Of a stretch of 64,000 nt of DNA, positions 1 to 9,366 are shown in pieces. Numbering within the stretch: position 1 is the first letter of the stretch; each line of letters starts with the position of its first letter. The notes beneath the pieces were generated by a model. It saw only the letters and a list, made by a program, of their open reading frames with translations, did not search any database and was not told the origin of the DNA. Both the position numbers and the translations under genes were made by a program. The DNA is from Candidatus Cloacimonadota bacterium (lineage in GTDB: Bacteria; Cloacimonadota; Cloacimonadia; Cloacimonadales; Cloacimonadaceae): assembly GCA_018433885.1 (NCBI GenBank), contig JAHDQK010000006.1, forward strand, positions 31,572 to 95,571, read 5' to 3'.

Positions 1-1003
1 CACCCTCGGCTCCGCCTTTCACTTGAAAGCCATAGTAAGAGCCGATCACTACTATCACCCAAGCGAACCATATACTTTTACCAAAGCTGATAATGATATC
101 CTTGAGGCTGAGAATCTCTATTGAGCGGCTCACAAATGTCTCCACCGAAGTATCCAACATCAAAACCGCGATCATTGCACCTCCCAGTTCCGCCACCAAA
201 ATGCTGAACATCACCAGAAGCGGCATTACGAAAGTGATCGCATGAAACTTGGGTACCACCACGAATCGAATGGGATGAAGAGCCATCATGCGTAAAGCAT
301 CAAGTTCTTCGGTAACCTGCATGGTAGCTATCTCAGAAGCGATCGCGCTACCGCTGCGGCCAGCCACGATGATCGACGTGATCAGGGGTCCCATCTCGCG
401 AACCATGGTGATAGCTAGAAGATCTGCCAAAAAAACTCCAGCACCAAAATTCTTTAGCTGAACTCCGGATTGTAAAGATAGAATGAAGCCAATGATGAAG
501 GATAGTAGCGCTACGATGGGTAAAGCCTGAGAGCCCAATAATGCAGCTTGCTGGATGGTGGATCCTTTGCGCTGGCCCTTGCGGGATAATATTCCCACCG
601 CACTATAGTACATAATCTCCGAAGCAAGGGTTAGCCCTTCCACTATTGCTTGATAGGCTTTGATGGTATCGTCGCCCAGCTTCTCAAAGAAGCCCATTTC
701 TCTCTGGGCTTCTATCACGGGCAGATTGATCGTGCTGAAGGTATCGATCACCGCTTGCACATCGGCTCTGGCTCCCTTGAAGAGCAATATCCCGGCTTTC
801 TCCCCCAAGCGTTGGTGAATGCCATCCAAAAAAGATACTCCCGCACTGTCTATCCGATGGATCCCTCCCAGATCTATCATGCTTATCCCTGCTGTACTTG
901 CCGATTTATTCAGCTTGCTCAGCTCTGCTTCCAGGGCAGGGACGCTTTCTTTGGTGAATTCCCCCTCCAGAGTCAGGACATTGTTGTTTATGCTGATCGA
1001 CAT
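1..1003 (-). CDS. mlaE: MlaE-family lipid ABC transporter permease with N-terminal STAS domain (3' end outside window)
   Basis: Inner-membrane permease of an MCE-type (Mla-like) system that moves lipids between the inner and outer membranes. The frame is open to the left edge, so only about 334 residues are visible and the C-terminus is missing. Residues 1 to about 95 form a STAS domain (IDSAGVSFLDGI near residue 50). The MlaE domain follows, with hydrophobic segments and the conserved loop MGPLITSIIVAGRSGSA. The ATG overlaps the stop of the upstream lipoprotein-barrel gene by one base (TGATG), which implies translational coupling. The MCE gene lies just upstream of that. The partner ATPase (MlaF) is not visible and may lie to the left. 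Family assignment is firm; the lipid substrate is not known from sequence. Confidence 0.9.
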   Translation of the reverse strand, partial: MSISINNNVLTLEGEFTKESVPALEAELSKLNKSASTAGISMIDLGGIHRIDSAGVSFLDGIHQRLGEKAGILLFKGARADVQAVIDTFSTINLPVIEAQREMGFFEKLGDDTIKAYQAIVEGLTLASEIMYYSAVGILSRKGQRKGSTIQQAALLGSQALPIVALLSFIIGFILSLQSGVQLKNFGAGVFLADLLAITMVREMGPLITSIIVAGRSGSAIASEIATMQVTEELDALRMMALHPIRFVVVPKFHAITFVMPLLVMFSILVAELGGAMIAVLMLDTSVETFVSRSIEILSLKDIIISFGKSIWFAWVIVVIGSYYGFQVKGGAEG

Positions 1004-3165
1004 CAGTAGAACAAGCTCATCCGCAGATAGGATTTGAAGTCATATACCCACCATGGTTTCACGCTCTCGTCGTACTCCAATCTCAATTTGAACTCCAGCG
1101 AGATGTTGCGATACAAGCGAAGATTCACCTGGTTTTCATTTTGGATACGAGGCATCACTCCGCTATCTTCGATCGGGAACAAAGCATCAAAGCTAGAGTT
1201 TAACGAAAAGAACGAGAGAAAATTCACAAGGGAGAAGATCGCGGTAGTTTCGATACCGCGGCTATAGCGATCCGGAATCTCTCTGTAGATATCGTAGTTT
1301 ACGCCGCTATCTACTATAGATCTATCCAACGCGAATGAACGATTGTTGATATCCTGTTGCCAACCGTAGCCACCCCTAAGGCTGAGAGAACTCTTGGGAC
1401 TGAAGTTTATCCGATAGTTTATCCCTCCCCCTTCTTTCATTTTAAGCGGGAACAGAGCTACTTTGGAGCGGATCTCTTTTTGATCCATCGCTCTACGAAT
1501 CTCCCGCCCCTCCGAATCTTCTAGGATGTAGTTCTTGTTATCCGAAAACTGGTTGTATTCATCAAAAAGATGCGTATCCAGATCTCCCCGTATATAGAAA
1601 GCAAAGTTATTCAGTAGCTTCTTCTGTTTGTTCCAAGGATACGTCAGAAACACATTTTTTAGCGAATAGCTATCCGGATTGATCCTGAAATCCACATCTT
1701 TGGAGAAATTGCCGCCGATATCGTAGATGCTACGCATATTAAAGTGAAATGGGCGAAAATCGTGATCTATAGTGTTATCGAAAGTGCCGAACAGACTCAA
1801 CATGTAAGAGGGATCGTGTTCATCAAGGGCGTTATCGGCTGTAAGATTCACATTGGCATGGATGATTCCCTTGTGAAACTTCACCGCTCCCACACCAAGG
1901 TCATCGGCAAGTACACCCGCACCCACCATGATGTTTCCGGTAGTGCTACTTTGATCCACTACCACGGTCAGCACATGGCTATCCCCTTTATTTAGGTACA
2001 CTGTGGCAAAATCTTTCAGATCGCTCCATGAGTAGCTTCCCAGAGTTATCATGTAGTTTCCTGCGGGAAGTATCCACAGGTCTTCATCGATGCCGTGCTG
2101 ATCTTCACTCAGGCTGAAGCCTGTTCCCACTTTACGATAGCCATAGTCGTCCACATTCTGCTGCCAGATATCGTAGATTTGGCGCACTTTGTTTTGGGAT
2201 TGATCCAGAATGCGTACCCGCAATTCACACCAATTGCGTTCCACCACAGTTCGCTGGCGGGGGTGCACCATGATGGTCATCGGGATATCCTCGTTGTACC
2301 CGGTGATTATCCGATATCGCCCCGGGATCAGAGGTAGCGGATTGTTAAAGTAACCCACATGCTCGGATATCTTGGTGTTTAGATCGTCGAGTCCTTCGAT
2401 CCTAAACGGGAGGTCATTGGTCATCTGGGCTTTGGTGCTAAGAAACAGTTCACCATATACCAAGTGTTCGCTCTGATCTTCCAATTGCTGAAAATAATAG
2501 TTTTCCGGTGCAGAAAGTTGATCCATATAATCTGCGCGGGAGCTGCGGATCGGTCTTCCCGCAAAATGCATGATGCACATTGCGGCGAAGGTATTGGTTT
2601 CTTCCATGATCATGTTGTTAAACACTTGAACCAGATACACTATGGAGTCATCCGTGAGGCTGTGATACCGTTCGTTACGATGCGTGAAGATGATGTTTTC
2701 GGAAGTACTGTCCCGCAAGGTGAATTCCATTTTAAGGAAAGCACGGGGATCTTTACCTTCTATCTTCTCGATGTTGAGGATATTAGTTTCCAGATAGTAG
2801 TTGGGATCCATCTCTCCGGTATCGCGGCTCACGTTTGAAAAGATATTATAAGCCCGCAGCCTTTGGGAGATGATATTGGGAATCGCGTCCGAAAGTCGGT
2901 TTGCCCAAAGATCGTTGCTCAAGAAACGCACTCTGTAGAAATTCTCTTTTACTACTATCTGATTGCGGTTGTAGGTGCGGTTTACTCTGCTATTCAATAC
3001 CTCAAGAGTTTTGCCGGAAGACACGTTCAACCTCAGCTCCGGTATTTCTGTGCTGGTTTGATAATCCAAAACATAATAGTTTGTAACCACTCTGTCCACT
3101 TTACCTAAACAGCCGCCTAGCAGGATCGTCAGAGCTAAAAATATGAATATCCCAAAACGTTTCAT
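1003..3165 (-). CDS. PqiC-like lipoprotein fused to a putative outer-membrane beta-barrel, MCE locus
   Basis: About 720 residues. I choose the second ATG (3165) because it starts directly into a lipoprotein signal (hydrophobic FGIFIFLALTILLGG then Cys, lipobox LGGC). An ATG six codons earlier (3183) is also possible. Residues about 20-200 resemble ABC-type transport auxiliary lipoproteins (PqiC family; YYVLDYQ followed by a mixed alpha/beta pattern). The middle third has beta-rich surface-like sequence. Roughly residues 410-720 alternate polar and hydrophobic residues as in outer-membrane strands and end in an aromatic (RMSLFY), as barrel proteins do. It lies between mlaD-like and mlaE genes with 19 and -1 bp spacing. 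I infer an outer-membrane partner for the MCE tunnel. The barrel assignment is inference from pattern, not from a recognised family. Confidence 0.65.
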   Translation of the reverse strand: MKRFGIFIFLALTILLGGCLGKVDRVVTNYYVLDYQTSTEIPELRLNVSSGKTLEVLNSRVNRTYNRNQIVVKENFYRVRFLSNDLWANRLSDAIPNIISQRLRAYNIFSNVSRDTGEMDPNYYLETNILNIEKIEGKDPRAFLKMEFTLRDSTSENIIFTHRNERYHSLTDDSIVYLVQVFNNMIMEETNTFAAMCIMHFAGRPIRSSRADYMDQLSAPENYYFQQLEDQSEHLVYGELFLSTKAQMTNDLPFRIEGLDDLNTKISEHVGYFNNPLPLIPGRYRIITGYNEDIPMTIMVHPRQRTVVERNWCELRVRILDQSQNKVRQIYDIWQQNVDDYGYRKVGTGFSLSEDQHGIDEDLWILPAGNYMITLGSYSWSDLKDFATVYLNKGDSHVLTVVVDQSSTTGNIMVGAGVLADDLGVGAVKFHKGIIHANVNLTADNALDEHDPSYMLSLFGTFDNTIDHDFRPFHFNMRSIYDIGGNFSKDVDFRINPDSYSLKNVFLTYPWNKQKKLLNNFAFYIRGDLDTHLFDEYNQFSDNKNYILEDSEGREIRRAMDQKEIRSKVALFPLKMKEGGGINYRINFSPKSSLSLRGGYGWQQDINNRSFALDRSIVDSGVNYDIYREIPDRYSRGIETTAIFSLVNFLSFFSLNSSFDALFPIEDSGVMPRIQNENQVNLRLYRNISLEFKLRLEYDESVKPWWVYDFKSYLRMSLFY

Positions 3166-3184
3166 GATTCTCTTGTCTCCCATA

Positions 3185-4384
3185 TCAGTTACCTCGCAAC
3201 AGGATAGCGGGGTTATCCGATATCTGGCGCGAAAAGTCGTTCAAGTTTTCTGTAGCATCCCGCAGGTTTTCCAAAGTCTCCAAAAGATCATCTTGGGATC
3301 GCGCAACCGTGCGGTTAAGAGTATTAATCAACACACCGGTTCTTTGGATGGTAGTACCCAGGTTTGCCACCATGCCTTGTACATCTGAATCAGCTAGTTG
3401 GGCAGATAGTTTATCGATGTTTGCCACGATGGAGGTAAACTCCTCGGAAGAAAGTAAGCGGTTGATGGTTTCCAAAGAACGGTTGATGTTGCTGCTTACG
3501 CTTACTATCTGCTGGGTGCTTTCCAAAACCAGAGTATTGGTATTGGTTCCGATGTTGTTCAGATGGAACCGGGTATCTTGCAGAAGGTACTCGCCTTGCT
3601 CTGATATCTCACTGATATTTTGATTCAAGTTCCGGGTAATCAGGACAAGCTCATCGTTGAGTGTCTCGACTATACTTTCCATGGATTCTGACGTAGTTTG
3701 AGAAATCTCGTCGATGTTACCTGCCAGATTTTGAGAGATCATATCGATGTTACGGTTCAAACCTTCGGTGAGATCGGCAGTATTGTTAGCAATCCGACTG
3801 ATGGCATCCAAGGTCCCCGCTAGATTGCCTCTGGTATCAGCAAGGATCATCCCAGTTTCACTTAGGATTTTTGCGATGTTCTCGCGGTTCTGCTGATTGG
3901 TGATGTCGTTGATATTGGCAGCGATCAGATCGATTTTTTCCGCGATAGAGACGGCTCTTTGGCTGATATCGTCGATCATGGTAGAGCCTGGCTTGATATA
4001 GCTTCCGGGTTTCAGATTTTTTGCTTCGTTTGTTCCACCCCTGATCTCCACAGCTTTCAAACCAGTAATACCAACCAAGCTTAACACAGCTTCCGTGTTG
4101 TCTTTTATGGGTGTACCGGGCTCGATATTGATCGTTACCTTTACCTTGAGCACGTCTTGGGGATCTATCTTGATATCTTCCACCCTGCCTACCTTGATCC
4201 CCTGATAGTTTACCGTTCCACCCACCTGCAATCCGCTTACGGGGTAATCATCAAACACAATATAGTAAGTGTCCCATTTCTGTGTAAGACGATTGCCCGC
4301 TACCGCGGCGGCAAAGACCAAGATCAACAAACTGCCTACCGCTAAAAAAACTCCCAGGCGAACTTTAGTTGCTTTGGATACCAA
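3185..4384 (-). CDS. mlaD: MCE/MlaD family lipid-transport protein
   Basis: Single-pass, inner-membrane-anchored MCE protein (399 residues) that forms the periplasmic lipid channel of Mla/Mce systems. One membrane segment sits at about residues 11-30 (VFLAVGSLLILVFAAAVAG). A single MCE domain follows at about residues 38-120 (YYIVFDDYPVSGLQVGGTV, YQGIKVGRVEDI). Then comes a long helical tail of about 250 residues rich in Asn, Ile and Leu heptads, as expected for the helical needle of longer MCE proteins. The start is TTG at 4384, with GGGAG seven bases upstream. It is 11 bp after the UDP-glucose pyrophosphorylase stop and continues into the lipoprotein-barrel and permease genes. Confidence 0.9.
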   Translation of the reverse strand: MVSKATKVRLGVFLAVGSLLILVFAAAVAGNRLTQKWDTYYIVFDDYPVSGLQVGGTVNYQGIKVGRVEDIKIDPQDVLKVKVTINIEPGTPIKDNTEAVLSLVGITGLKAVEIRGGTNEAKNLKPGSYIKPGSTMIDDISQRAVSIAEKIDLIAANINDITNQQNRENIAKILSETGMILADTRGNLAGTLDAISRIANNTADLTEGLNRNIDMISQNLAGNIDEISQTTSESMESIVETLNDELVLITRNLNQNISEISEQGEYLLQDTRFHLNNIGTNTNTLVLESTQQIVSVSSNINRSLETINRLLSSEEFTSIVANIDKLSAQLADSDVQGMVANLGTTIQRTGVLINTLNRTVARSQDDLLETLENLRDATENLNDFSRQISDNPAILLRGN

Positions 4385-4395
4385 ATCTATCTCCC

Positions 4396-5757
4396 TTATT
4401 CATAATGCATTTCCCCAGTGATCAGGCAGTTGATGATCTTCACCGGATTCTTTGCTTTTAGGTGAACTCTGCCATCGCAGATCACATCCGCGCCAAAACT
4501 TACGTCACCCTCGATTATCAGCTCTTTACAACCTACCAGTGAAGGAACTTCCTGGAACCGCTTGTGCATCTTTTCGATATCACCGTAATATGCTTGGTCC
4601 AGTTCTATGTATGGAATTTTTGGGATGCCTCTCTTTAGCTGAATCTGATACTGCTCGTTCAGTTCATAAAGGTCGCTCCATATTGCCAGCAAATCATTAG
4701 TCTTCTTCACGGGAGCGAAGCGTTCCCGGGATACCACCAGTGCCCGCGCCCCTTTGAAGCTACTTATCGCTGCACCCATTGCAGTCTCCAGTTGGAACAC
4801 CTTTACTCCGTCCACTTCTTTGGGATTCACGATCAAAGGCAGAAGCATCAGACCTTCATTTGTAATCAGATGCCAGTCCAGCGCTTTGAGATCAATCCAG
4901 AGATTATTGGTGTTGAAATACTTATATCTGCCGATATCCTGAAATTTATCAATATCTTGGCTTGGGCATTGGGCGATCTCTCTTAACAGCAATTGCCCAC
5001 TTTTATCCTGTGCCAGATGTCCGCCTTTCTTATCCATCTCCGTTCGTTCGCACACTTCCATCAAAAAGGGCACATCATGTTTTTCCATGTAAGATGCAAT
5101 TGCCGGATCCACAGCCGCTCCCAGGTTATCCGCATTGGAAACAAAAGCATAGCGGTAGCCTTCGGCAATCAGTTTTTCCAGGATACCTCCTGCGGAGATT
5201 GCAGTATAGAGGTCTCCATGTCCCGGCGGGTTCCAACGTTTGTCTTTATCACTGCTATCAAAAGGCTTAAGGTCTTCTTGGCGGATGCGCGGAAACTTGT
5301 TTTGGACAAATGAGACCGGTAGTTTCTGCTTCATCAAATCCGGATATTTGTTTAAATACGCCATTGTGTCCGCTTGGGTGGCAAAGCTATTCATGAACAT
5401 TAGTTGGATATCGTAGCCGCTACCAGAGCGCAACGCCAGAATGTGGCGCGTGATAATATCCAAGAAATTCATGTTACCCTTTACCGGTAAGAGGGATTTT
5501 GCCCTAGAGAGCCCCATACTTGTGCCCAGACCGCCATTCAGCTTGATCACCGCGATGTTTTTTAGCAAGTTTGCAGGAGCTTCCCCCCTAATATCATCAT
5601 AGCGTACCACAGAGTCTTCGTCAGGCGGAGTGATCTCATCTTCGCCGATCTGACCCATCGCTCCTGCTGCCAACGCCTCGTAGTAGTGGCAGAAAGTCCG
5701 GATCAACATCTCGGACAACCCTTCCGCTTTCATCGCTTTCACAAACTGGCTTATCAT
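4396..5757 (-). CDS. UTP--glucose-1-phosphate uridylyltransferase (UDPGP family)
   Basis: Makes UDP-glucose from UTP and glucose 1-phosphate, a cytosolic sugar-nucleotide supply step for glycans. The 453 residues belong to the eukaryotic-type UDPGP family, not the bacterial GalU family. The nucleotide-binding loop is KLNGGLGTSMG at about residue 72, with KSLLPV shortly after and a long Rossmann-like core. The C-terminus (GDVSFGADVICDGRVHLKA) looks like the left-handed beta-helix tail of the family. ATG at 5757 has GGAAGG upstream. It is 17 bp after hutU and 11 bp before mlaD, so probably one transcript, though the functions are unrelated. Confidence 0.9.
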   Translation of the reverse strand: MISQFVKAMKAEGLSEMLIRTFCHYYEALAAGAMGQIGEDEITPPDEDSVVRYDDIRGEAPANLLKNIAVIKLNGGLGTSMGLSRAKSLLPVKGNMNFLDIITRHILALRSGSGYDIQLMFMNSFATQADTMAYLNKYPDLMKQKLPVSFVQNKFPRIRQEDLKPFDSSDKDKRWNPPGHGDLYTAISAGGILEKLIAEGYRYAFVSNADNLGAAVDPAIASYMEKHDVPFLMEVCERTEMDKKGGHLAQDKSGQLLLREIAQCPSQDIDKFQDIGRYKYFNTNNLWIDLKALDWHLITNEGLMLLPLIVNPKEVDGVKVFQLETAMGAAISSFKGARALVVSRERFAPVKKTNDLLAIWSDLYELNEQYQIQLKRGIPKIPYIELDQAYYGDIEKMHKRFQEVPSLVGCKELIIEGDVSFGADVICDGRVHLKAKNPVKIINCLITGEMHYE

Positions 5758-5774
5758 GGTTGAATCCTTCCCTG

Positions 5775-7766
5775 CTACAGCAGGCTTTCCAGATATTCTT
5801 CGTCACAATCCTCCGGAACCGTGATAGCTCCTTGGCTAGCATGCGCTTGATTCCATTTTTTTACTGTCTCAATCGCGCCGCCGTTTCTTGCCCAAGATCT
5901 GCGTGCTACTCCACCCATGACGTCCCAAGAAAGAGCTTTTCTTACCACTTCATCCATTCTGAAGCTGCCGTCCAACACGATTCCATTGCCACCATTTACG
6001 CTGCGGCCGATACCCACTCCACCGCCATTAGAAAGCACCACCAGGGTCATTCCCCGTGCGATATTTCCAGCGAAACACTGCGTAGCCATATCTGCCATCA
6101 GATTCGATCCATCGTAGATATTAGCGGTCTCGCGGAAGGGGGAATCTGTCCCAGATACATCATGATGATCCCTACCCAACATCACCGGGCCGATCTCGCC
6201 ATTACGTACCATTTCGTTGAATTTCAGCGCGATTTTCACCCTGCCTTCCTCATCGGCATAGAGAATGCGAGCCTTTGTGCCTACCACCAATGCGTTTTGC
6301 TCCGCCGTACTTATCCAATGGTGATTATCCCTATCCATGGAGTTCCGTTTGGGGTCTATCAACGCGCAAGCGGCACGATCTGTAGCGCGAAGATCTTCGT
6401 CCCGCCGTGATAGACACACCCAACGGAATGGTCCGTACCCAAAATCAAAGCACATCGGTCCCATGATATCTTCCACATAAGAAGGCCAAATGAATCCATC
6501 GTTTGTAGTTTCCGGGTTTTTGGCAATCTCATGAGCTCCAGCATCATAGACGCTTGCCATGAAGCTATTGCCGTAATCCCAGAACCTTGCCCCCTTCTGG
6601 GTTAGAGATTTCAACACCTGAAAATGGCGAAGTAGGGATCTATCCACGCTTGCCTTAAACATCTCCGGGTTGTCTCGCAAAAGCTTTCTGCCTGCCTCAA
6701 AATCGTATCCAACGGGAGTATAGCCACCTTCATACACGGCATGACACGAGGTCTGATCGCTGATCAGTTCAGCCTTTATATCATTTTTATCCACATATTC
6801 CAATAAATCCACCACATTCCCGTGGTAGGCTATGGAAAGAGCTTCTTTGCTGGCTCTGGCGGCATCCACCCAACGGAAGATCTCGTCCAGATCCGCGGAC
6901 ACTTTAGCCACCCAACCCTGAGAGTGCCTGGTTTGGATGCGTGAGTAATCCACTTCTGCCAGTATCCCGATACCACCGGCAATTTCAACCGCTTTTGCCT
7001 GAGCTCCACTCATACCGCCCAATCCGGAAGAGATATAAAGCACTCCCGCCAGATCCTTATCCACTGGGATGCCCAAGTACTTCCTCCCCGCATTGAGCAG
7101 AGTGATATAGGTGCCGTGTACTATGCCTTGGGGACCGATATACATCCAACCCCCGGCTGTCATTTGACCATAATTTGCCACTCCTAAAGCTGTTAGACGG
7201 CGAAAGTTCTCCGGGTCGTCCCACTTTCCGATCACCAAACCATTGGTCGAAATAACTCGCGGAGCCTCCGGGCGGGAAGGAAAAAGCCCCAGGGGATGTC
7301 CACTGGAAACCACCAAAGTCTGTTCTTCAGTCATTTGTTCCAGATACTTCATGATCAAGCGATATTGCATCCAGTTTTGGCACACCTGTCCTGTCTCGCC
7401 GTAGGTTACCAATTCATAGGGATACAGCGCTATATCAAAATCCAGATTGTTATCGATCATCACTTGCAAGGCTTTTGCTTGGGTAATTCCTTTATATTCA
7501 TCGATAGGCTTTCCTTTTAGAGAGCCTTGAGGGCGCCAGCGATAACCGTAGATTCTACCCATTGTCTTGAGTTCGCTGAGAAACTCGGGGGCTACTTTTT
7601 CATGAAGTTCTCGCGGAATATAGCGTAAAGCGTTCTTTAACGCCAGCTTGATTTCTTGTCGGCTCAGGGTAAGCCCTCTATCTGGAGCGCGTCGGATCCC
7701 CGGTTCAAACACCGGATCCGGTGGTAAGATGTTATCCAGTCTTGCTTCAAAATGGTTTTCAGCCAT
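5775..7766 (-). CDS. hutU: Urocanate hydratase
   Basis: Second step of histidine degradation: urocanate plus water to imidazolone propionate, using tightly bound NAD. The 663 residues match the longer urocanase form (about 550 residues in many bacteria). Visible family signatures are GGMSGAQAKAVEIAGG in the NAD fold, FGYGPFRWVCLS, DRDNHHWIST and the Gly-rich segment SNGGGVGIGRSVNGG. The start overlaps the stop of the preceding UPF0597 gene by 8 bp. No histidase, imidazolonepropionase or formiminotransferase gene occurs in the window, so the rest of the pathway must be elsewhere. Confidence 0.95.
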   Translation of the reverse strand: MAENHFEARLDNILPPDPVFEPGIRRAPDRGLTLSRQEIKLALKNALRYIPRELHEKVAPEFLSELKTMGRIYGYRWRPQGSLKGKPIDEYKGITQAKALQVMIDNNLDFDIALYPYELVTYGETGQVCQNWMQYRLIMKYLEQMTEEQTLVVSSGHPLGLFPSRPEAPRVISTNGLVIGKWDDPENFRRLTALGVANYGQMTAGGWMYIGPQGIVHGTYITLLNAGRKYLGIPVDKDLAGVLYISSGLGGMSGAQAKAVEIAGGIGILAEVDYSRIQTRHSQGWVAKVSADLDEIFRWVDAARASKEALSIAYHGNVVDLLEYVDKNDIKAELISDQTSCHAVYEGGYTPVGYDFEAGRKLLRDNPEMFKASVDRSLLRHFQVLKSLTQKGARFWDYGNSFMASVYDAGAHEIAKNPETTNDGFIWPSYVEDIMGPMCFDFGYGPFRWVCLSRRDEDLRATDRAACALIDPKRNSMDRDNHHWISTAEQNALVVGTKARILYADEEGRVKIALKFNEMVRNGEIGPVMLGRDHHDVSGTDSPFRETANIYDGSNLMADMATQCFAGNIARGMTLVVLSNGGGVGIGRSVNGGNGIVLDGSFRMDEVVRKALSWDVMGGVARRSWARNGGAIETVKKWNQAHASQGAITVPEDCDEEYLESLL

Positions 7767-9054
7767 TAGTTGCCTCTCTATTTATCTTTTTATTTATCAT
7801 GATGTTCAATATTGTGGAATCCGCATTCTGCATACCGGAGTTTACAAATTCGGCAAGATTCTCGATTGTCTCGTCGATATTGTCTGTGATAATTCCATCG
7901 TTGGAAGATATGCACTTGCCCATATGAGCCAGTAACGCGGCTTGCACTGCGGCGGAAGTATTTGTTGCAACCTTCAGAGAGCAACCCTCTTTGGCACCGT
8001 CACAAACCATCCCCGCGGTATTCCCAACCATATTCTTGATGGCATACTCCACTTTCCGATAGTCTCCCCCCAGAAGCAATACAATGCCACAGGCAGCGCC
8101 AGAGGCTGCAGACAGGCATCCGCAAAGACACGATAATAAGCCCACCTTATACTTCATATGAACGCTTACCAAATGCCCCAAGGTCAGCGCGCGGACAAGG
8201 GTTTCGTGGCTTCTTTTCAGTTTTTCGGCAGCTGCGATGATCGGCAGAGTGATCGATAATCCTTGATTTCCGCTTCCAGTATTGGAGATTACCGGTAAAC
8301 TGCATCCGCTCATCCTGGCATCAGTAGCGGCTGCAGTCAAAGCCATCGCAAAATGATGAATATCATCTCCCAAGAGACCTTCTTCGATCTGCCCCAAGAT
8401 CATTTTACCCACAGACATCCCCAAATTCTCGCTCAAACCATACTCCGCTATCCTGCGGTTGATCTTCTCTCCCAGATCCAGCTGCAACAGAGTTTCGTAC
8501 GGGATGTTCATGCAAAAATCCCAATAGTCCTGCAGTTTAAATTTCTCTGCACTGATCAGGCGAGTGTTGCTTTCCGCACCCATATCCTGATACTTGAGTA
8601 CCTTGCCATTCAATTCTAGCTTGTGTAACCAAGTATGTCGCCAACGGATTATCGCTCTGCATCTGTCACTTTTGTTACTTAAGATGATCTCTATATACAC
8701 TTTGTCTTCGCTGGGATATAGCTCCAAATGGATGGTTTTCGCAAGTGCTTTGCCGCGCTCCAATTGTTCCGGAGTAAGATCCGCCAATACTTGTAACTCT
8801 CGCTCCGGCTGGGCTATCACCAAACCAAGCGCTGCGGCTATCTCCAACCCGATAAGCCCTGTATTGGGTATGCCTACTCCCATCCCGTTTTTTAAAATTG
8901 AGGGGCTGAGTTTCAAGGTGATGTTTTCGATTTCAGAAGGAAATACGCTAGCCGCGTACGAGGCTGTCAAAGCCACTGCCGCAGGCTCCGTACAGCCAAG
9001 TGCAGGAACTACTTCCTGCTTCAAGAGAGATAATATTTCGTCGTAGTGAAGCAT
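7759..9054 (-). CDS. UPF0597 / L-cysteine desulfidase and L-serine dehydratase-like protein
   Basis: About 431 residues. The start is set at 9054 (MLHYDEIL), where AGGAT lies about eight bases upstream; an in-frame extension to 9111 would run through the promoter. The family (UPF0597, related to CdsB cysteine desulfidase and the serine dehydratase alpha chain) uses a [4Fe-4S] cluster for beta-elimination of thiol or hydroxyl amino acids. The signature ALGCTEPAAVA is at the N-terminus, with GNQGLSITLPI in the middle and Cys-rich stretches (CLCGCLSAASGAACG, VCDGAKEGCSLK) near the C-terminus. It overlaps hutU by 8 bp. An amino-acid lyase role is likely; whether the substrate is cysteine, serine or another is not shown. 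Confidence 0.8.
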   Translation of the reverse strand: MLHYDEILSLLKQEVVPALGCTEPAAVALTASYAASVFPSEIENITLKLSPSILKNGMGVGIPNTGLIGLEIAAALGLVIAQPERELQVLADLTPEQLERGKALAKTIHLELYPSEDKVYIEIILSNKSDRCRAIIRWRHTWLHKLELNGKVLKYQDMGAESNTRLISAEKFKLQDYWDFCMNIPYETLLQLDLGEKINRRIAEYGLSENLGMSVGKMILGQIEEGLLGDDIHHFAMALTAAATDARMSGCSLPVISNTGSGNQGLSITLPIIAAAEKLKRSHETLVRALTLGHLVSVHMKYKVGLLSCLCGCLSAASGAACGIVLLLGGDYRKVEYAIKNMVGNTAGMVCDGAKEGCSLKVATNTSAAVQAALLAHMGKCISSNDGIITDNIDETIENLAEFVNSGMQNADSTILNIMINKKINREATNG

Positions 9055-9082
9055 AATAATCCTAAGAATAGTTCTTTGTTCT

Positions 9083-9111
9083 ATTAAATGGGGCAAGGAC
9101 AATCCTGTCAA
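9083..9111 (-). promoter_or_regulatory. Sigma-70-type promoter for the UPF0597-hutU run
   Basis: On the minus strand TTGACA (9106-9111) is followed after 17 bp by TTTAAT (9083-9088). This places transcription start around 9076 and a 5' leader of about 20 bases before the ATG at 9054. Confidence 0.65.
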
Positions 9112-9366
9112 GCCTTTTCTGCACTAGTAAATGTGTTTCTGCCTTACCCATCCAAAATTGTCGGCATCCATCATACTATATTTCCGGATGCGGATCAAGG
9201 CTCACCTTGGAAGCACATAGGCTACACTTCCGATGCTTTATAGAATGGACAGATCGTCTTGAATTTTTTCTTGTCAACTTGGCAAGATGCCACCCAAACA
9301 GTTTGCCCTATATAGATATGAAAAGTGTGCGCTTTCCACAGCACCGGATACAAGAGACGATCCGAA
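9112..9366. other. Intergenic stretch, nothing recognised
   Basis: The stretch between the UPF0597 promoter and dispersed repeat copy 1. Short frames here have no ribosome binding site or recognisable protein. I see no RNA gene or clear hairpin. Confidence 0.5.

Noticed and set aside
5760..6410. 216-residue frame opposite hutU
   Set aside because: Lies wholly within urocanase and UDPGP boundary sequence; no domain, low-complexity translation.
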